Below, piece after piece: positions 42,111 to 51,227 of a stretch of DNA of 64,000 nucleotides. The position numbers were made by a program, and so were the translations under genes. Numbering within the stretch: the stretch's first letter is position 1; the number at the start of each line of letters is the position of its first letter. A model generated the notes under the pieces. It was not told the origin of the DNA and did not search any database. It was given only the letters and a program-made list of their open reading frames with translations. Origin of the DNA: Pseudobacter ginsenosidimutans (GTDB lineage: Bacteria > Bacteroidota > Bacteroidia > Chitinophagales > Chitinophagaceae); the NCBI RefSeq assembly GCF_007970185.1, contig NZ_CP042431.1, positions 5,642,001 to 5,706,000 of the forward strand, written 5' to 3'.

Positions 42111-43970
42111 TTACAGGGTACAGCTTTTGATAACGCCATTGGCGAGCGTAACACGTTTGCTGTCGCCGGCATCCTTGATATCAACAAATTTTTCAAGCCT
42201 CTTTGATCTGGCTACTGTATAATCCTGATCGTAATAATAATTGGTGGTGGTCCTTACAGGTCCGTTCTGGGAAACATCAGAGCCGGTGTAGATCCTGGCA
42301 GTTTTTGCCTGGTTGAATTCGTGCATCACCTGGATAAAATATTTACCAGGCTTCAATCCCTGGAACTGGAAATTCCCCTCGTAATCGGTGGTGACCTCCA
42401 TCTTATACCTGCTGGCTTCTTTTGACATGAATACACCCGTTCTCTTTCCTTCTTTTTTCTCGCGCAACTCATACCACGCTTCCAGGTAAGGAGTAACAGG
42501 GTAGAGGACCACTTTTACACCCTTTGCATAGTAGATGCCTCCATCCACTTTGGTGCATGCCCTTCCGCGAATGGTGCAATTGCCACGTTCCAGCTTGCTT
42601 TTCGCCAGGTTGGCATCGAACTCCATTTCAGGATACATGTTCCTGTACACATTTTTACCTACGGCCTGCTGTTCACCACCCATCTCCACATATTTCTTAC
42701 GTTCAGCATCAGCCGCTTTTTTGTTGCCGAGGGCATCAAAAGCATAGGCTTTGTTCAGGTAGGCATCTAAATTCTTTGGATCGATATCGATAGCTTTCTG
42801 GAAATAACTGATCGCTTCGGAAAACTTTTGATCTCCCTGCAGTGCAAGCGCAGCATTGAAATAAGCACCTGACCATTTCGGGCTGAGTTCGATCACTTTC
42901 TTATAATCCTTCAAAGCATCTTCATACATTTCTGCATTGTAGAAAACATTGCCACGGTTCAGGTAAACATCACTCAATTTAGGATCGAGATTCTGCGCCA
43001 TCAGGAAATCCATCAGGCATTTTTCCGCATCGCCCATTCTTGAATAAGTATTGGCCCTGTAAACGTAGGAGATGGCTTCCTTTGGCTTTTTCTGAATGGC
43101 CGTAGTATACTCCTGCACCGCACTCTGCCAGTATTCCTGCTGATAATAAATATGGCCTTTACGATTGTAGATCTGCCAGTAGTCTGGCTCCAGCTTTTCC
43201 ACTTTTTCATAATCGTAGAGTGCATCATTGAAGTTCCTCAGGTTGGCGGAACTGATACCCCTGTTGAGATAGGCATCAGTATAAGATGCATCCACCTTGA
43301 TCACACTGGAAAAATCTTCGATCGCATTTTTGTACCTGCCCTGGTCCATATAGATCAGGCCGCGATAATAGAAACCAGCCGTGTAATCGGGCGAGAGGTT
43401 CGTACACATGGTGTAATCGAAGATCGCTTCAGTTGCTTTCTTGTTATCATAATAAATGCCTGCCCTCTTGCCATAGGCACGAACGAAATTCGGTTTCATC
43501 TGAATGGCCGCAGTATAATCGGCGATCGCTTCATCGGACCTGTTCAGGCGGGAGTTCACGGTACCGCGTGCAAAATAATCGAAAGCGGTTTTGGGAGAGC
43601 GGAGAGCCACAAACGCTTTTTCAGCTGCTTTTTTGGCATTCGCTTCCTGTCCGAGTCCATTGTAAACATCGGCGAGCATCGAGAGATAGAGTCCGTTATC
43701 AGGACTGAGCTTAGTTGCTTTTTCGAGATCGGGAAGACCGCTTTTCCAGCCGGAGATCATGGTGAGTGAGTTCCCGCGTACCGCATAGGCCAGGGAGTTA
43801 TTCCTGTCCGAAGCGATCGCTTCATCGGCAGTGGATTTGGCCAGCCTTGCATTTCCTTCCATTAATTGATTGAGGGCAGTCTCGGCTTTAGAGCCGCTTT
43901 GAGCAAAAGACCGTGAAACCACCCCACTGGTAAGCACCAGGATAACAAAAATTGACAAACTACGTATCAT
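42111..43970 (-). CDS. Exported TPR protein with C-terminal regulatory-like beta domain
   Basis: A 619-residue protein with signal peptide ending RSFAQ. About 12 tetratricopeptide repeats run from residue 25 to 440, each near 34 residues, for example AYGKRAGIYYDNKKATEAIFDYTMCTNLSPDY. The C-terminal 180 residues contain a beta-sandwich resembling carboxypeptidase regulatory domains (VTTDYEGNFQFQGLKPGKYFIQVMHEF). It probably acts as a periplasmic scaffold or binding protein. A perfect -7 element TAGTTTTG (43996-44003, minus strand) lies 26 bases upstream. Confidence 0.88.
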   Translation of the reverse strand: MIRSLSIFVILVLTSGVVSRSFAQSGSKAETALNQLMEGNARLAKSTADEAIASDRNNSLAYAVRGNSLTMISGWKSGLPDLEKATKLSPDNGLYLSMLADVYNGLGQEANAKKAAEKAFVALRSPKTAFDYFARGTVNSRLNRSDEAIADYTAAIQMKPNFVRAYGKRAGIYYDNKKATEAIFDYTMCTNLSPDYTAGFYYRGLIYMDQGRYKNAIEDFSSVIKVDASYTDAYLNRGISSANLRNFNDALYDYEKVEKLEPDYWQIYNRKGHIYYQQEYWQSAVQEYTTAIQKKPKEAISYVYRANTYSRMGDAEKCLMDFLMAQNLDPKLSDVYLNRGNVFYNAEMYEDALKDYKKVIELSPKWSGAYFNAALALQGDQKFSEAISYFQKAIDIDPKNLDAYLNKAYAFDALGNKKAADAERKKYVEMGGEQQAVGKNVYRNMYPEMEFDANLAKSKLERGNCTIRGRACTKVDGGIYYAKGVKVVLYPVTPYLEAWYELREKKEGKRTGVFMSKEASRYKMEVTTDYEGNFQFQGLKPGKYFIQVMHEFNQAKTARIYTGSDVSQNGPVRTTTNYYYDQDYTVARSKRLEKFVDIKDAGDSKRVTLANGVIKSCTL

Positions 43971-43995
43971 GTGTTTCAGGAATTTTTTCTAACGT

Positions 43996-44003
43996 CAAAA
44001 CTA
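43996..44003 (-). promoter_or_regulatory. -7 element of the TPR gene
   Basis: TAGTTTTG on the minus strand, full match to TAnnTTTG, 26 bases before the ATG at 43970. No TTG at the ideal distance. Confidence 0.45.
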
Positions 44004-44249
44004 GGAATTTAAGCATTCCACGACTAGAAAAAGGCAACGGATTTTGTGCACAATTACGTTAATTTTCAATCAGTTACCTTGTTTCAGGTAGTGAAATCTA
44101 CTGGTTTCCCGGGAGGCGAAATTAAAGAAGTTTGTATACTAAACGCAAAGTTCACACAACTAATACCCAAAAACCGGCAGTCCGGCATTGCAGAATTACA
44201 TTTCGCTCACTATTTTCCCCGCGCTTAATAAACCCAAAAACCTGATCAC

Positions 44250-46118
44250 ATGAAAAGCGCATTATTGTCCATTTCCCTTTTAACAGCACTGGTTACTAAC
44301 GCCCAGGTACAACCGGAATTCGAGTTCCAGCTGGGCACAACCATCTCAAAGATCAAATGGATGCAGCAGAGCAATACCGGCTCATTGATAGCTGCAACAG
44401 ACCAGAACCTCGTAGGTATCGATCCACAGACCAAAAAGATCAACTGGGAGATCAAAGAACTGGGCTCCGCAACAGAAGACAAATTCGAGAACATCCCCGG
44501 TACGCCGTACTTCATCGTGGAAACAAAACAATCCCTTGGACTGGGAACGCCTCAGCTGAGCATCATTGAATCCGAAAGCGGCAAGATCATCTTCAACAGC
44601 AAGGAAGCCGACATGAAGATCTACAGCAAGCGCCCTCTTTACAAACTGGGCGGACTCCTCCTCGATGGAAAAAAAGGAAAAAGGGATTTCATCTCCCTCC
44701 TTGACTTCAGCACAGGAAAGGAAAGATGGACTAAGGATCTGGGAGAATCCCGCAGCGGTGGTTTCGGCCAGATGGTTAAAAAATGGACCAGCTCAATGAT
44801 GAGCGTGCTGGAGATCCCACCCATGGTAGACAGGAACGGTAATATGATCATCGTGAATCGAAAAGTGGTAACCTGCATCAATAGCGCAGACGGCACCGAG
44901 GTATGGAAAAAAGAATTCAAGGACAATATCGATCATGCATTGCTCACATATGATCAGAGCAACCTTTTTGTTGCATACGAGAACCGTATCGACCTTCTCA
45001 ACACCAGCAACGGCAACAGTGCCTACGGTGAAAAACTGCTCAAACTGAACGGCAAATGCAATGGCCTTGTTCCTTACGACCAGAATACTTATATCCTGAA
45101 ACATTCAGAGGGCGTGAACCTCATTGATGCATCCTCCGGAGCATTGCGCTGGAAAAAGGAGAGCGGGCTGGACAATATCAATGATGTGCGTATCACCCCG
45201 TATGGACTGCTCGCCATCAGCGCCAGGGAAAAAGAAACAAAATTCTACCTCATCAACGATGAAGGAAAGAAAGTCTGGACCTTCGACCTCAGTGATCCTA
45301 CCGTAATGATCGAACCTACAGAAAAAGGAATTCTCTACTTCACTGAAAGACGCGCCAACCTGGTAGGCTACGATAAAGGAAAGGAATTATGGAAAAGGGA
45401 TATCAAGATCAAGAAGCGGCCTGCCTTTGGCTTCGATAATGAGAGAAGCAGGCTGCTGGTATATTCAGACGACAAGCTGAACTCTTTCAGCCTTACCGAT
45501 GGCAATATGAGCATATTGAATGAGGAGTTCCCATTGAAAGATTATGATGAAGACAGGGAACTCGCTTCCATCGAAGTGCGTAAGAATGGCTACTTCATCA
45601 GCTCATTGCAGAATACTGCCATGGTGGACTTCGACGGAAAAATGCTCTACAATAATAATTTCAGGGAAGCGGGCCTGAGCAAAGGCGTACGTGGACTGAT
45701 GAAAGGAGTTGGTTATGCAGCCGGCGCCTATTCTGCCGTTAGCGGCCTGCAATCCCTGCGTGCCCGCCCGATGAAAGATCAGAACGGTAAATCCATCGCC
45801 AATAACTATGAGCTCTATCAGGATGAAAGCTCTTCTGCCTACAAACGCTCCGCAGCATCTGACGTTGCCTCTGCCGGCGTGTTTGAACTGGCCAGTAAAA
45901 GATATAACGCCACCAAACAATCGAAAGACGCCATCTTCATCCTTACCAGCCTGGAAGGTATTTCAGGGCTTGTGAAAATAGATAAAGATTCAGGCAAAAC
46001 CCTTGCCAGCATTCCGTTTGGCGACAAGGATCCTGCCTATATCATCGATGAAGCCGAGAATAAATTGTACGTGGTGATCAAAGACAAATTTGTACAGGGA
46101 TATAACCTGAACCAATAA
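44250..46118 (+). CDS. PQQ-like beta-propeller repeat protein
   Basis: A 622-residue exported protein with a short signal peptide (MKSALLSISLLTALVTNAQ). It contains repeated propeller blades with the signature (D)xxTGKExW or similar: IDPQTKKINWEIKE, LDFSTGKERWTKDLG, INSADGTEVWKKEFK, IDASSGALRWKKESG. The fold would be a seven- or eight-bladed propeller like quinoprotein-type and BamB-like scaffolds; PQQ binding itself is not supported. Residues 490-560 interrupt the repeats with a Gly/Ala/Ser-rich region (GVRGLMKGVGYAAGAYSAVSGL). Divergent from the TPR gene. Function unknown. Confidence 0.85.
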   Translation: MKSALLSISLLTALVTNAQVQPEFEFQLGTTISKIKWMQQSNTGSLIAATDQNLVGIDPQTKKINWEIKELGSATEDKFENIPGTPYFIVETKQSLGLGTPQLSIIESESGKIIFNSKEADMKIYSKRPLYKLGGLLLDGKKGKRDFISLLDFSTGKERWTKDLGESRSGGFGQMVKKWTSSMMSVLEIPPMVDRNGNMIIVNRKVVTCINSADGTEVWKKEFKDNIDHALLTYDQSNLFVAYENRIDLLNTSNGNSAYGEKLLKLNGKCNGLVPYDQNTYILKHSEGVNLIDASSGALRWKKESGLDNINDVRITPYGLLAISAREKETKFYLINDEGKKVWTFDLSDPTVMIEPTEKGILYFTERRANLVGYDKGKELWKRDIKIKKRPAFGFDNERSRLLVYSDDKLNSFSLTDGNMSILNEEFPLKDYDEDRELASIEVRKNGYFISSLQNTAMVDFDGKMLYNNNFREAGLSKGVRGLMKGVGYAAGAYSAVSGLQSLRARPMKDQNGKSIANNYELYQDESSSAYKRSAASDVASAGVFELASKRYNATKQSKDAIFILTSLEGISGLVKIDKDSGKTLASIPFGDKDPAYIIDEAENKLYVVIKDKFVQGYNLNQ

Positions 46119-46139
46119 ACGAATCCGCTGCCGGTGATC

Positions 46140-46173
46140 AAAGTCAGTCTGTTAAAGGCTGACTTTAATTTTT
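46140..46173. terminator. Intrinsic terminator after the propeller gene
   Basis: AAAGTCAG (46140-46147) pairs with CTGACTTT (46159-46166) and is followed by AATTTTT. It overlaps the stop codon of the convergent DUF3050 gene and can serve it too. Confidence 0.88.
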
Positions 46174-46944
46174 CCTTGCAACGATGGCATCATACACACC
46201 ATTCCAGAGATTGATGCGGAACTGAAGAGCAGCCTTTACAACAGCTTCTGCCTGCTGCCAGTATTCTTCATTATCACCGCAGAGTTTGGCTACCATCTGC
46301 AGGGCCAGCTCACTATGAAGGCCGCCGTCCATTTCAATGTGGCGTTTGAGATAATACTGGAAAAGTGAAATATTTTCCGGAGTGCCTTCGCTGATATCGT
46401 TCACAATGGAATGGAACATTTCCGGGATCAGGTCTTCTCTTCCAAAACAGAATACAGCCGCCTGCAGGTGAGGCTGGTCAGTAGCTATCACATGGAAAGT
46501 GAAGGTAACAAAATCACGCACGGTGGAGGGCAGGCCGGATGCTTCAAATGCGGGCAACAGGTTGCTGCTTTCCTGTAATGTTGTAATGAACTGTTTGATC
46601 GGCTCTGTTGACGCTCCGCATTGCTCCATCGCCTGCATATAAAGCTCAAAATGGCTCATTCTTTTCCCGTTCGGATCAACATCGGATTCTTCACCCGTAA
46701 CGATCTCATTGATCAGATACCTTGTTTCCGCGTCTCCTTTGGGAAACCAGGGAATAGTAGTACAGGTAAGATTATATTGTAAAGATTTGAGAAGGCTCAT
46801 GAAGTCCCATACCGCATACACATGGTGTTGCATAAAGGTCCTTATATCCCCGATGTTTTCGATTACGGAGTAGAGTTTGTGATTGATGATTTCCTGCTTC
46901 AAAGGTTCCACGCTTCCCCGGAGCTTCTCGATATTACTGTTCAT
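46165..46944 (-). CDS. DUF3050 family protein (heme-oxygenase-like fold)
   Basis: A 259-residue cytoplasmic all-helical protein. The opening LRGSVEPLKQEIINHKLYSVIENIGDIRTFMQHHVYAVWDFMSLLKSLQ, the CTTIPWFP segment and HIEMDGGLHSELALQM, with conserved His and Glu residues, are those of DUF3050, related to TenA/heme-oxygenase-fold di-iron proteins. The ATG at 46944 gives MNSNIEKL; a TTG two codons earlier is in frame. Function unknown; a metal-dependent oxidase is possible. Confidence 0.9.
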   Translation of the reverse strand: MNSNIEKLRGSVEPLKQEIINHKLYSVIENIGDIRTFMQHHVYAVWDFMSLLKSLQYNLTCTTIPWFPKGDAETRYLINEIVTGEESDVDPNGKRMSHFELYMQAMEQCGASTEPIKQFITTLQESSNLLPAFEASGLPSTVRDFVTFTFHVIATDQPHLQAAVFCFGREDLIPEMFHSIVNDISEGTPENISLFQYYLKRHIEMDGGLHSELALQMVAKLCGDNEEYWQQAEAVVKAALQFRINLWNGVYDAIVARKN

Positions 46945-47087
46945 TTCCAAAATTTGCGCAAATGTACATCAACAGCCCATTCAATCCCAGTTATTATTCT
47001 GCTGTATTGGCCGGGCAGCAAAAAATATTTCTGATTTCCTGAATTATACTGACATAAGGTTGTCACCAGGAACTTTTAGTTTTGGGT

Positions 47088-47669
47088 ATGACTAAAGAAA
47101 TCACCATCATCGATCCGGGCAGCCGAACCAAATGGAGGTCGTGGCTGGAAAAGAACCACGAAAAAACCGGCATTACCATTTGGGTGAAGATCGCAAAGAA
47201 AAACCCGGAAAAACGCGGACTGCCGTATGATGCAGCCGTTGAAGAAGCCCTTTGCTTCGGCTGGATCGACAGTACCACCCGCAGTTACGATGAAGCGCAT
47301 TTCATCCAATCCTTCACTGTCCGCAAACCTAAAAGCCCCTGGTCACCGATCAATAAGGAAAGAGTAAAAAGACTGATCAGGGACGGACTGATGATGCCCG
47401 CGGGACATAACAGCATCAAGGCTGCAAGGGCCAACGGTTACTGGTCCATCATGGATGAAGTGGAGCAATTGAAAGTTCCCGCAGACCTGCAGGCCGCATT
47501 CAGGAAAAATAGAAAAGCGGAAAAATTCTTCGAAACAATGAGCAAGTCAGATAAAAAACTCGCGCTTAAATGGCTGGTGCTTGCTCAAAAACAGGAAACC
47601 AGGGAAAAGAGGATCCTTGCACTAATAGAGAACGGGAACGAAGGGCTAAAACCAAAACAATTGCAGTAG
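47088..47669 (+). CDS. YdeI/OmpD-associated family protein
   Basis: A 193-residue cytoplasmic protein. Family features are SRTKWRSWLEKNHEKTGITIWVKIAKKNPEKRGLPYDAAVEEALCFGWIDSTTRSYDE, the KPKSPWSPINKERVKRL segment and a C-terminal helical domain. Related proteins are called OmdA or bacteriocin-protection proteins; the mechanism is unknown. The ATG at 47088 is used; a TAGTTTTG match to the -7 consensus (47077-47084) lies almost on the start codon, so transcription from it would be leaderless or the match is chance. Confidence 0.9.
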   Translation: MTKEITIIDPGSRTKWRSWLEKNHEKTGITIWVKIAKKNPEKRGLPYDAAVEEALCFGWIDSTTRSYDEAHFIQSFTVRKPKSPWSPINKERVKRLIRDGLMMPAGHNSIKAARANGYWSIMDEVEQLKVPADLQAAFRKNRKAEKFFETMSKSDKKLALKWLVLAQKQETREKRILALIENGNEGLKPKQLQ

Positions 47670-47672
47670 ATC

Positions 47673-48623
47673 TTATTTCTTTTCTATCCACGCTACTTTC
47701 TGTACCGGCTGATGTGGCGCAGCTAAGATGGCGCCATACAATTCCGGCCGTCTTGCATTCCTGTACCGGTGGCCGCCTGCCAGCGTGAGCTTTTCCGGCG
47801 TCAACGTTGCAATGGCAATATCATTTCCCAGTGTTCTGCATTCCGCCAGGATCTCGCCGAATGGATCCAGGATCATGGAGCATCCATTCTTCAACTGATC
47901 ATCATCCATGCCAATTGGATTGGAGAACACAGCATACACAGCATTGTCATATGCCCGGGCAGGTAACCATTTCATCAGCCAGCTTCGTCCCTTTGGACCA
48001 TCGAATTCCTCCCTGAGCTTTTCGGCATTGGCTTCCCGGTCAAGCCAGAGTGAAGCATCAACAAAACCCGCACCAGGTCTGGGTGAAGGCGTACACATGG
48101 TTACATGCGGCATAAAAATGATATCAGCGCCGAGCAGGGCAGTGGCCCTCACGTTTTCAATGATATTATTGTCGTAACAGATCAGGATACTGCATTTCCA
48201 TCCCAGCAGGTTAAACAGCAGGTATTCATTACCGGGAGTGAGATAGGGATTGATGAAAGGATGCAGCTTCCGGAATTTCGCTATCATTCCAGAACCATTC
48301 ACACATACATAGGTTTTGTACATTTTTTTATCTTCCGTTCTCTCGAACAAACCCGCCAGCAGGATAATATCGTGCATTCCTGCAATTCGTATCAATTCCT
48401 GCACACTATTTCCATCCGGAACGGGCTCGGCAATTTCCCACAACTGTTCCCTGCTGAGATGCCTGGCAAAACTGTAACCGGTAACAGAGCATTCATGAAA
48501 AGCGATCACCTGCGCTCCGCGGGATTTGGCTGCTGCCGCCAGATTGCTGATCTGTTGCAGGTTCCAGGCTTTATCATTATTCCGGTTCTCGAATTGTGCA
48601 GTGGCTATTTTGATCGGTTCCAT
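47673..48623 (-). CDS. Nitrilase-superfamily hydrolase
   Basis: A 316-residue cytoplasmic carbon-nitrogen hydrolase. The catalytic triad is recognisable as Glu in VIAFHECSVTGY, Lys in KFRKLHPF and Cys in SILICYDNNIIEN. Probably an amidase of a small amide or N-carbamoyl compound; a true nitrilase is less likely since most family members are amidases. Last gene of a minus-strand group with the AraC regulator (67 bases upstream) and an imine-reductase-like gene. Confidence 0.92.
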   Translation of the reverse strand: MEPIKIATAQFENRNNDKAWNLQQISNLAAAAKSRGAQVIAFHECSVTGYSFARHLSREQLWEIAEPVPDGNSVQELIRIAGMHDIILLAGLFERTEDKKMYKTYVCVNGSGMIAKFRKLHPFINPYLTPGNEYLLFNLLGWKCSILICYDNNIIENVRATALLGADIIFMPHVTMCTPSPRPGAGFVDASLWLDREANAEKLREEFDGPKGRSWLMKWLPARAYDNAVYAVFSNPIGMDDDQLKNGCSMILDPFGEILAECRTLGNDIAIATLTPEKLTLAGGHRYRNARRPELYGAILAAPHQPVQKVAWIEKK

Positions 48624-48690
48624 TACTTTTCAGTTATGGACGCAAATTAATATGTACACTTTGTTGCCGATTGTAAAAAACCGACAAGTC

Positions 48691-49488
48691 TTATAATCGC
48701 AGGAAATTGAGTGCGAGGGGAGCTACAGTGTGCTGGTACTGCCAGGGAGTGATGCCTGTATACTTTCTGAAGTCTTTGATGAAATGCGCCTGATCGAAAT
48801 AATTGTTTTCATAAGCTATGGCGGTGAGGCTTTCTTTGTATTGCAGCTGTTTCAATTTTCTGGCGCTTGCATTCATCCGCACGATACCGGAATATTGTTT
48901 GGGTGTGACGCCGGTATTCAGTTTGAATTTTCTTTCCAGCATCCGTTCATTCACCTGCAATTGTTTCAATAATACATGCACGGGAAGACTGCCTTTGCCG
49001 GCCCTGATCTGCTGAATGGCCTGCAGCATCAGGGGATCAGGTTGTTTCATTTTTTCAGAGATCCGGAACAGCCATGCGTTCAGCAATCCGATACAATCAC
49101 TTACGGAAGCAGCTTGCTGCAAACGGCTGCCTATGTTCTCAACAGCGTTGCCCAATACTTCCTGTGCCGGAAAGAAACTGTCTTTCCATTCCGTTGCAGG
49201 CACATTCCAGAGATGATAAGCACCGTATGGTTGCAATACCACGATCACCCAATGGATAGAGCCACTGAGAGTAAGATCCCGGAAGCTGTTCAATTGCCCA
49301 TATAACCAGCAACTATGCATTGAAGCCGCATCGCTGCTTGATTTCAGGGATGCGGCTGCAAGATTGAAAACAATACCCGTATTGCCATCTGCAAACAAAC
49401 GGTGCACAGAATCCCCGTGACCGCCTGCTTTCAGCACAAGGTAATGCTTTACGATATGTGCAATATGGGGAGATGGAGGCAATTGCAT
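48691..49488 (-). CDS. AraC family transcriptional regulator
   Basis: A 265-residue regulator. The N-terminal half resembles the DUF6597-type sensor of Bacteroidota AraC proteins (HRLFADGNTGIVFNLAA, YLQ-type segment WVIVVLQPYGAYHLW). The C-terminal AraC domain has two helix-turn-helix units: VHVLLKQLQVNERMLERKFKLNTGVTPKQYSGIVRMNASARKL and SLTAIAYENNYFDQAHFIKDFRKYTGITPWQYQ. It lies between the imine-reductase-like and nitrilase genes and may control them. Confidence 0.93.
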   Translation of the reverse strand: MQLPPSPHIAHIVKHYLVLKAGGHGDSVHRLFADGNTGIVFNLAAASLKSSSDAASMHSCWLYGQLNSFRDLTLSGSIHWVIVVLQPYGAYHLWNVPATEWKDSFFPAQEVLGNAVENIGSRLQQAASVSDCIGLLNAWLFRISEKMKQPDPLMLQAIQQIRAGKGSLPVHVLLKQLQVNERMLERKFKLNTGVTPKQYSGIVRMNASARKLKQLQYKESLTAIAYENNYFDQAHFIKDFRKYTGITPWQYQHTVAPLALNFLRL

Positions 49489-49541
49489 TTTTTCATTATT
49501 GCATCAGCACAAAGATAGATCAACTTCCGGCGATCATTGCC

Positions 49542-50429
49542 TTATTTCTCCGGGGTGTTGATCACTTTCAATACCGCAGTAACTTCCTGGTTTTCGAATC
49601 CCCTTGCTTGTGCTTTCTGAAGCAGTCCGGCCATTACGTTGGTGAATGCAGTATCCAGTTTAGCAGCCGATGCTGCCTCAGCAATCCGTTGCGTGGCGCC
49701 CACACTGATGATCAGCGGGCTCTGCGTGATATTGTAATTGCCTTCCTGGATCATATTCACTTCATGCCTGAAAAATTCAACAAAGGAAGGCGCTATCTCT
49801 CCAACAATATCCCTGAAGTCCTGCAATTGCATGCCTTCTGCCTGCACCAGGGCCGCTCCATACAGCAATCCGATATAAGAACCATATACCCATGAAAGTG
49901 TTGCCAGGTCCATCGCAGGTGAAGCGGACGCATTCGCTCCCAGGAATTTGATATTGCCGCCCAATACATCCAGTGCTGCTTTGACTTCATTGAATCTCTC
50001 TTTATTGCCCGCCATCAGTATAGTAGTATCAGGTTGCCCCATCTGTTCGGGAGCTACCTGAATGGCGCCATTGAGATAAACGCCACCATGCGCTGTAAGT
50101 CTGCTTTCCAGTTCTTTTGCCTCCTGAGGGTTTCCGGTAGTGAGATTGATAAGCGTTTTTTTGCTGAAAACAAATTCACCTGCCTGGCCCAGAATGTCGG
50201 ATACAGCTTTATTGTCCAGTACACAGATGATGATGATCTCGTTGTCTGCAATTGCCTGCTCTACAGATGTTGCTACTATTACACCACTGAGATCTTTTGC
50301 TTTTGAAAGATTTCGATTCCACACAGTTACCTGATAACCTTGCTCTACGTACATTTCAGCCATCCTGCGTCCCATTTGTCCAAGTCCAAGAACAGCAATC
50401 CGTCTTTCCAGAATTCTCTTTTCCATCAT
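49542..50429 (-). CDS. NAD(P)-dependent oxidoreductase, imine-reductase-like
   Basis: A 295-residue cytoplasmic enzyme of the beta-hydroxyacid dehydrogenase/imine reductase group. The Rossmann motif is IAVLGLGQMGRRMAEMYVEQGYQVTVWNRN; the NADP-type loop has WNRN. LINLTTGNPQEAKELESRL and the inter-domain helix DLATLSWVYGSYIGLLYGAALVQAEG are like those of imine reductases, and the usual catalytic Lys of hydroxyisobutyrate dehydrogenases is not obvious. Start taken at the first of two ATG codons (50429, 50426). Head of the group with AraC and nitrilase genes. Confidence 0.88.
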   Translation of the reverse strand: MMEKRILERRIAVLGLGQMGRRMAEMYVEQGYQVTVWNRNLSKAKDLSGVIVATSVEQAIADNEIIIICVLDNKAVSDILGQAGEFVFSKKTLINLTTGNPQEAKELESRLTAHGGVYLNGAIQVAPEQMGQPDTTILMAGNKERFNEVKAALDVLGGNIKFLGANASASPAMDLATLSWVYGSYIGLLYGAALVQAEGMQLQDFRDIVGEIAPSFVEFFRHEVNMIQEGNYNITQSPLIISVGATQRIAEAASAAKLDTAFTNVMAGLLQKAQARGFENQEVTAVLKVINTPEK

Positions 50430-50548
50430 TTTCTTTTTTTGATTTGATGGAGTAAAATTCAGGCAGGGGAGGCGCTCAAACAATAAGGGAGGATTTATTC
50501 AGGCAGGGAATAATTCTTCCCTGTCCGGCTGGTGGGCATTTCAGCGTA

Positions 50549-51187
50549 TCATCCTTCGTGAAGGATCAGATCCTGTTCTTTCCTGAGCTTTGCCATCAGC
50601 TTATCGATATACTGCCGGATAGAGGCGGGGAGTGTTTTGAAATTAGGATCGAAGCTGAGATGACGGCAATAATCAAGTACACATTCAACAGCGCGCACAG
50701 GGTATTTTTTGTTTTTGTGAATGGTGATGATCTTTACTCTCTGCACTTCATCGTCTTCCGTGTTACTGCCATAAACGATCACAGGATCGATGTATCCATC
50801 TCCATCGAGATCTGTAAAACTGGAATATTTGCTCCAGAACCAAATATGTTTTTCCGTTTTCGGTTCATGCACCAGCCAATCGCTGATCTTCCATTTTTCC
50901 ATGAATCCGCCATGATCACTGATCAAACAAACGGCTTTGAGTTTTGTATTGGCTGTATCGTTTTCTTTAATAGTGGCATTGTCCTCGCAGAGCAATACTT
51001 CATATACACCACCTTTATCCTGGTATTGGTATGCTCTGAATACCGGCATGCCTTCAAACTGTAAACTATCCCCGAATTTGGCGGACATTTCCGTTCTTGA
51101 AAGAAGCCTGGCAGGGTCAGGTTGCTGAGCAATTGAAGAAAAATAGAAAAGAGGAAAAATGAAAAATACAGGTATACGGATAATCAT
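50549..51187 (-). CDS. Exported protein with calcium-loop-like motif, unknown function
   Basis: A 212-residue protein with signal peptide MIIRIPVFFIFPLFYFSSIAQ; the ATG at 51187 is chosen for this reason. A motif FTDLDGDGYIDPVIVYG (about 128-144) resembles EF-hand or FG-GAP calcium loops found in a Bacteroidota family annotated as M949_RS01915-type surface proteins. Two Cys lie at VLLCED and ECVLDYCRH. It follows the membrane-protein gene on the same strand. Confidence 0.75.
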   Translation of the reverse strand: MIIRIPVFFIFPLFYFSSIAQQPDPARLLSRTEMSAKFGDSLQFEGMPVFRAYQYQDKGGVYEVLLCEDNATIKENDTANTKLKAVCLISDHGGFMEKWKISDWLVHEPKTEKHIWFWSKYSSFTDLDGDGYIDPVIVYGSNTEDDEVQRVKIITIHKNKKYPVRAVECVLDYCRHLSFDPNFKTLPASIRQYIDKLMAKLRKEQDLILHEG

Positions 51188-51227
51188 GTAACGAAAATAG
51201 AAAATTGCTTTAAATACGCAAAGGCTT

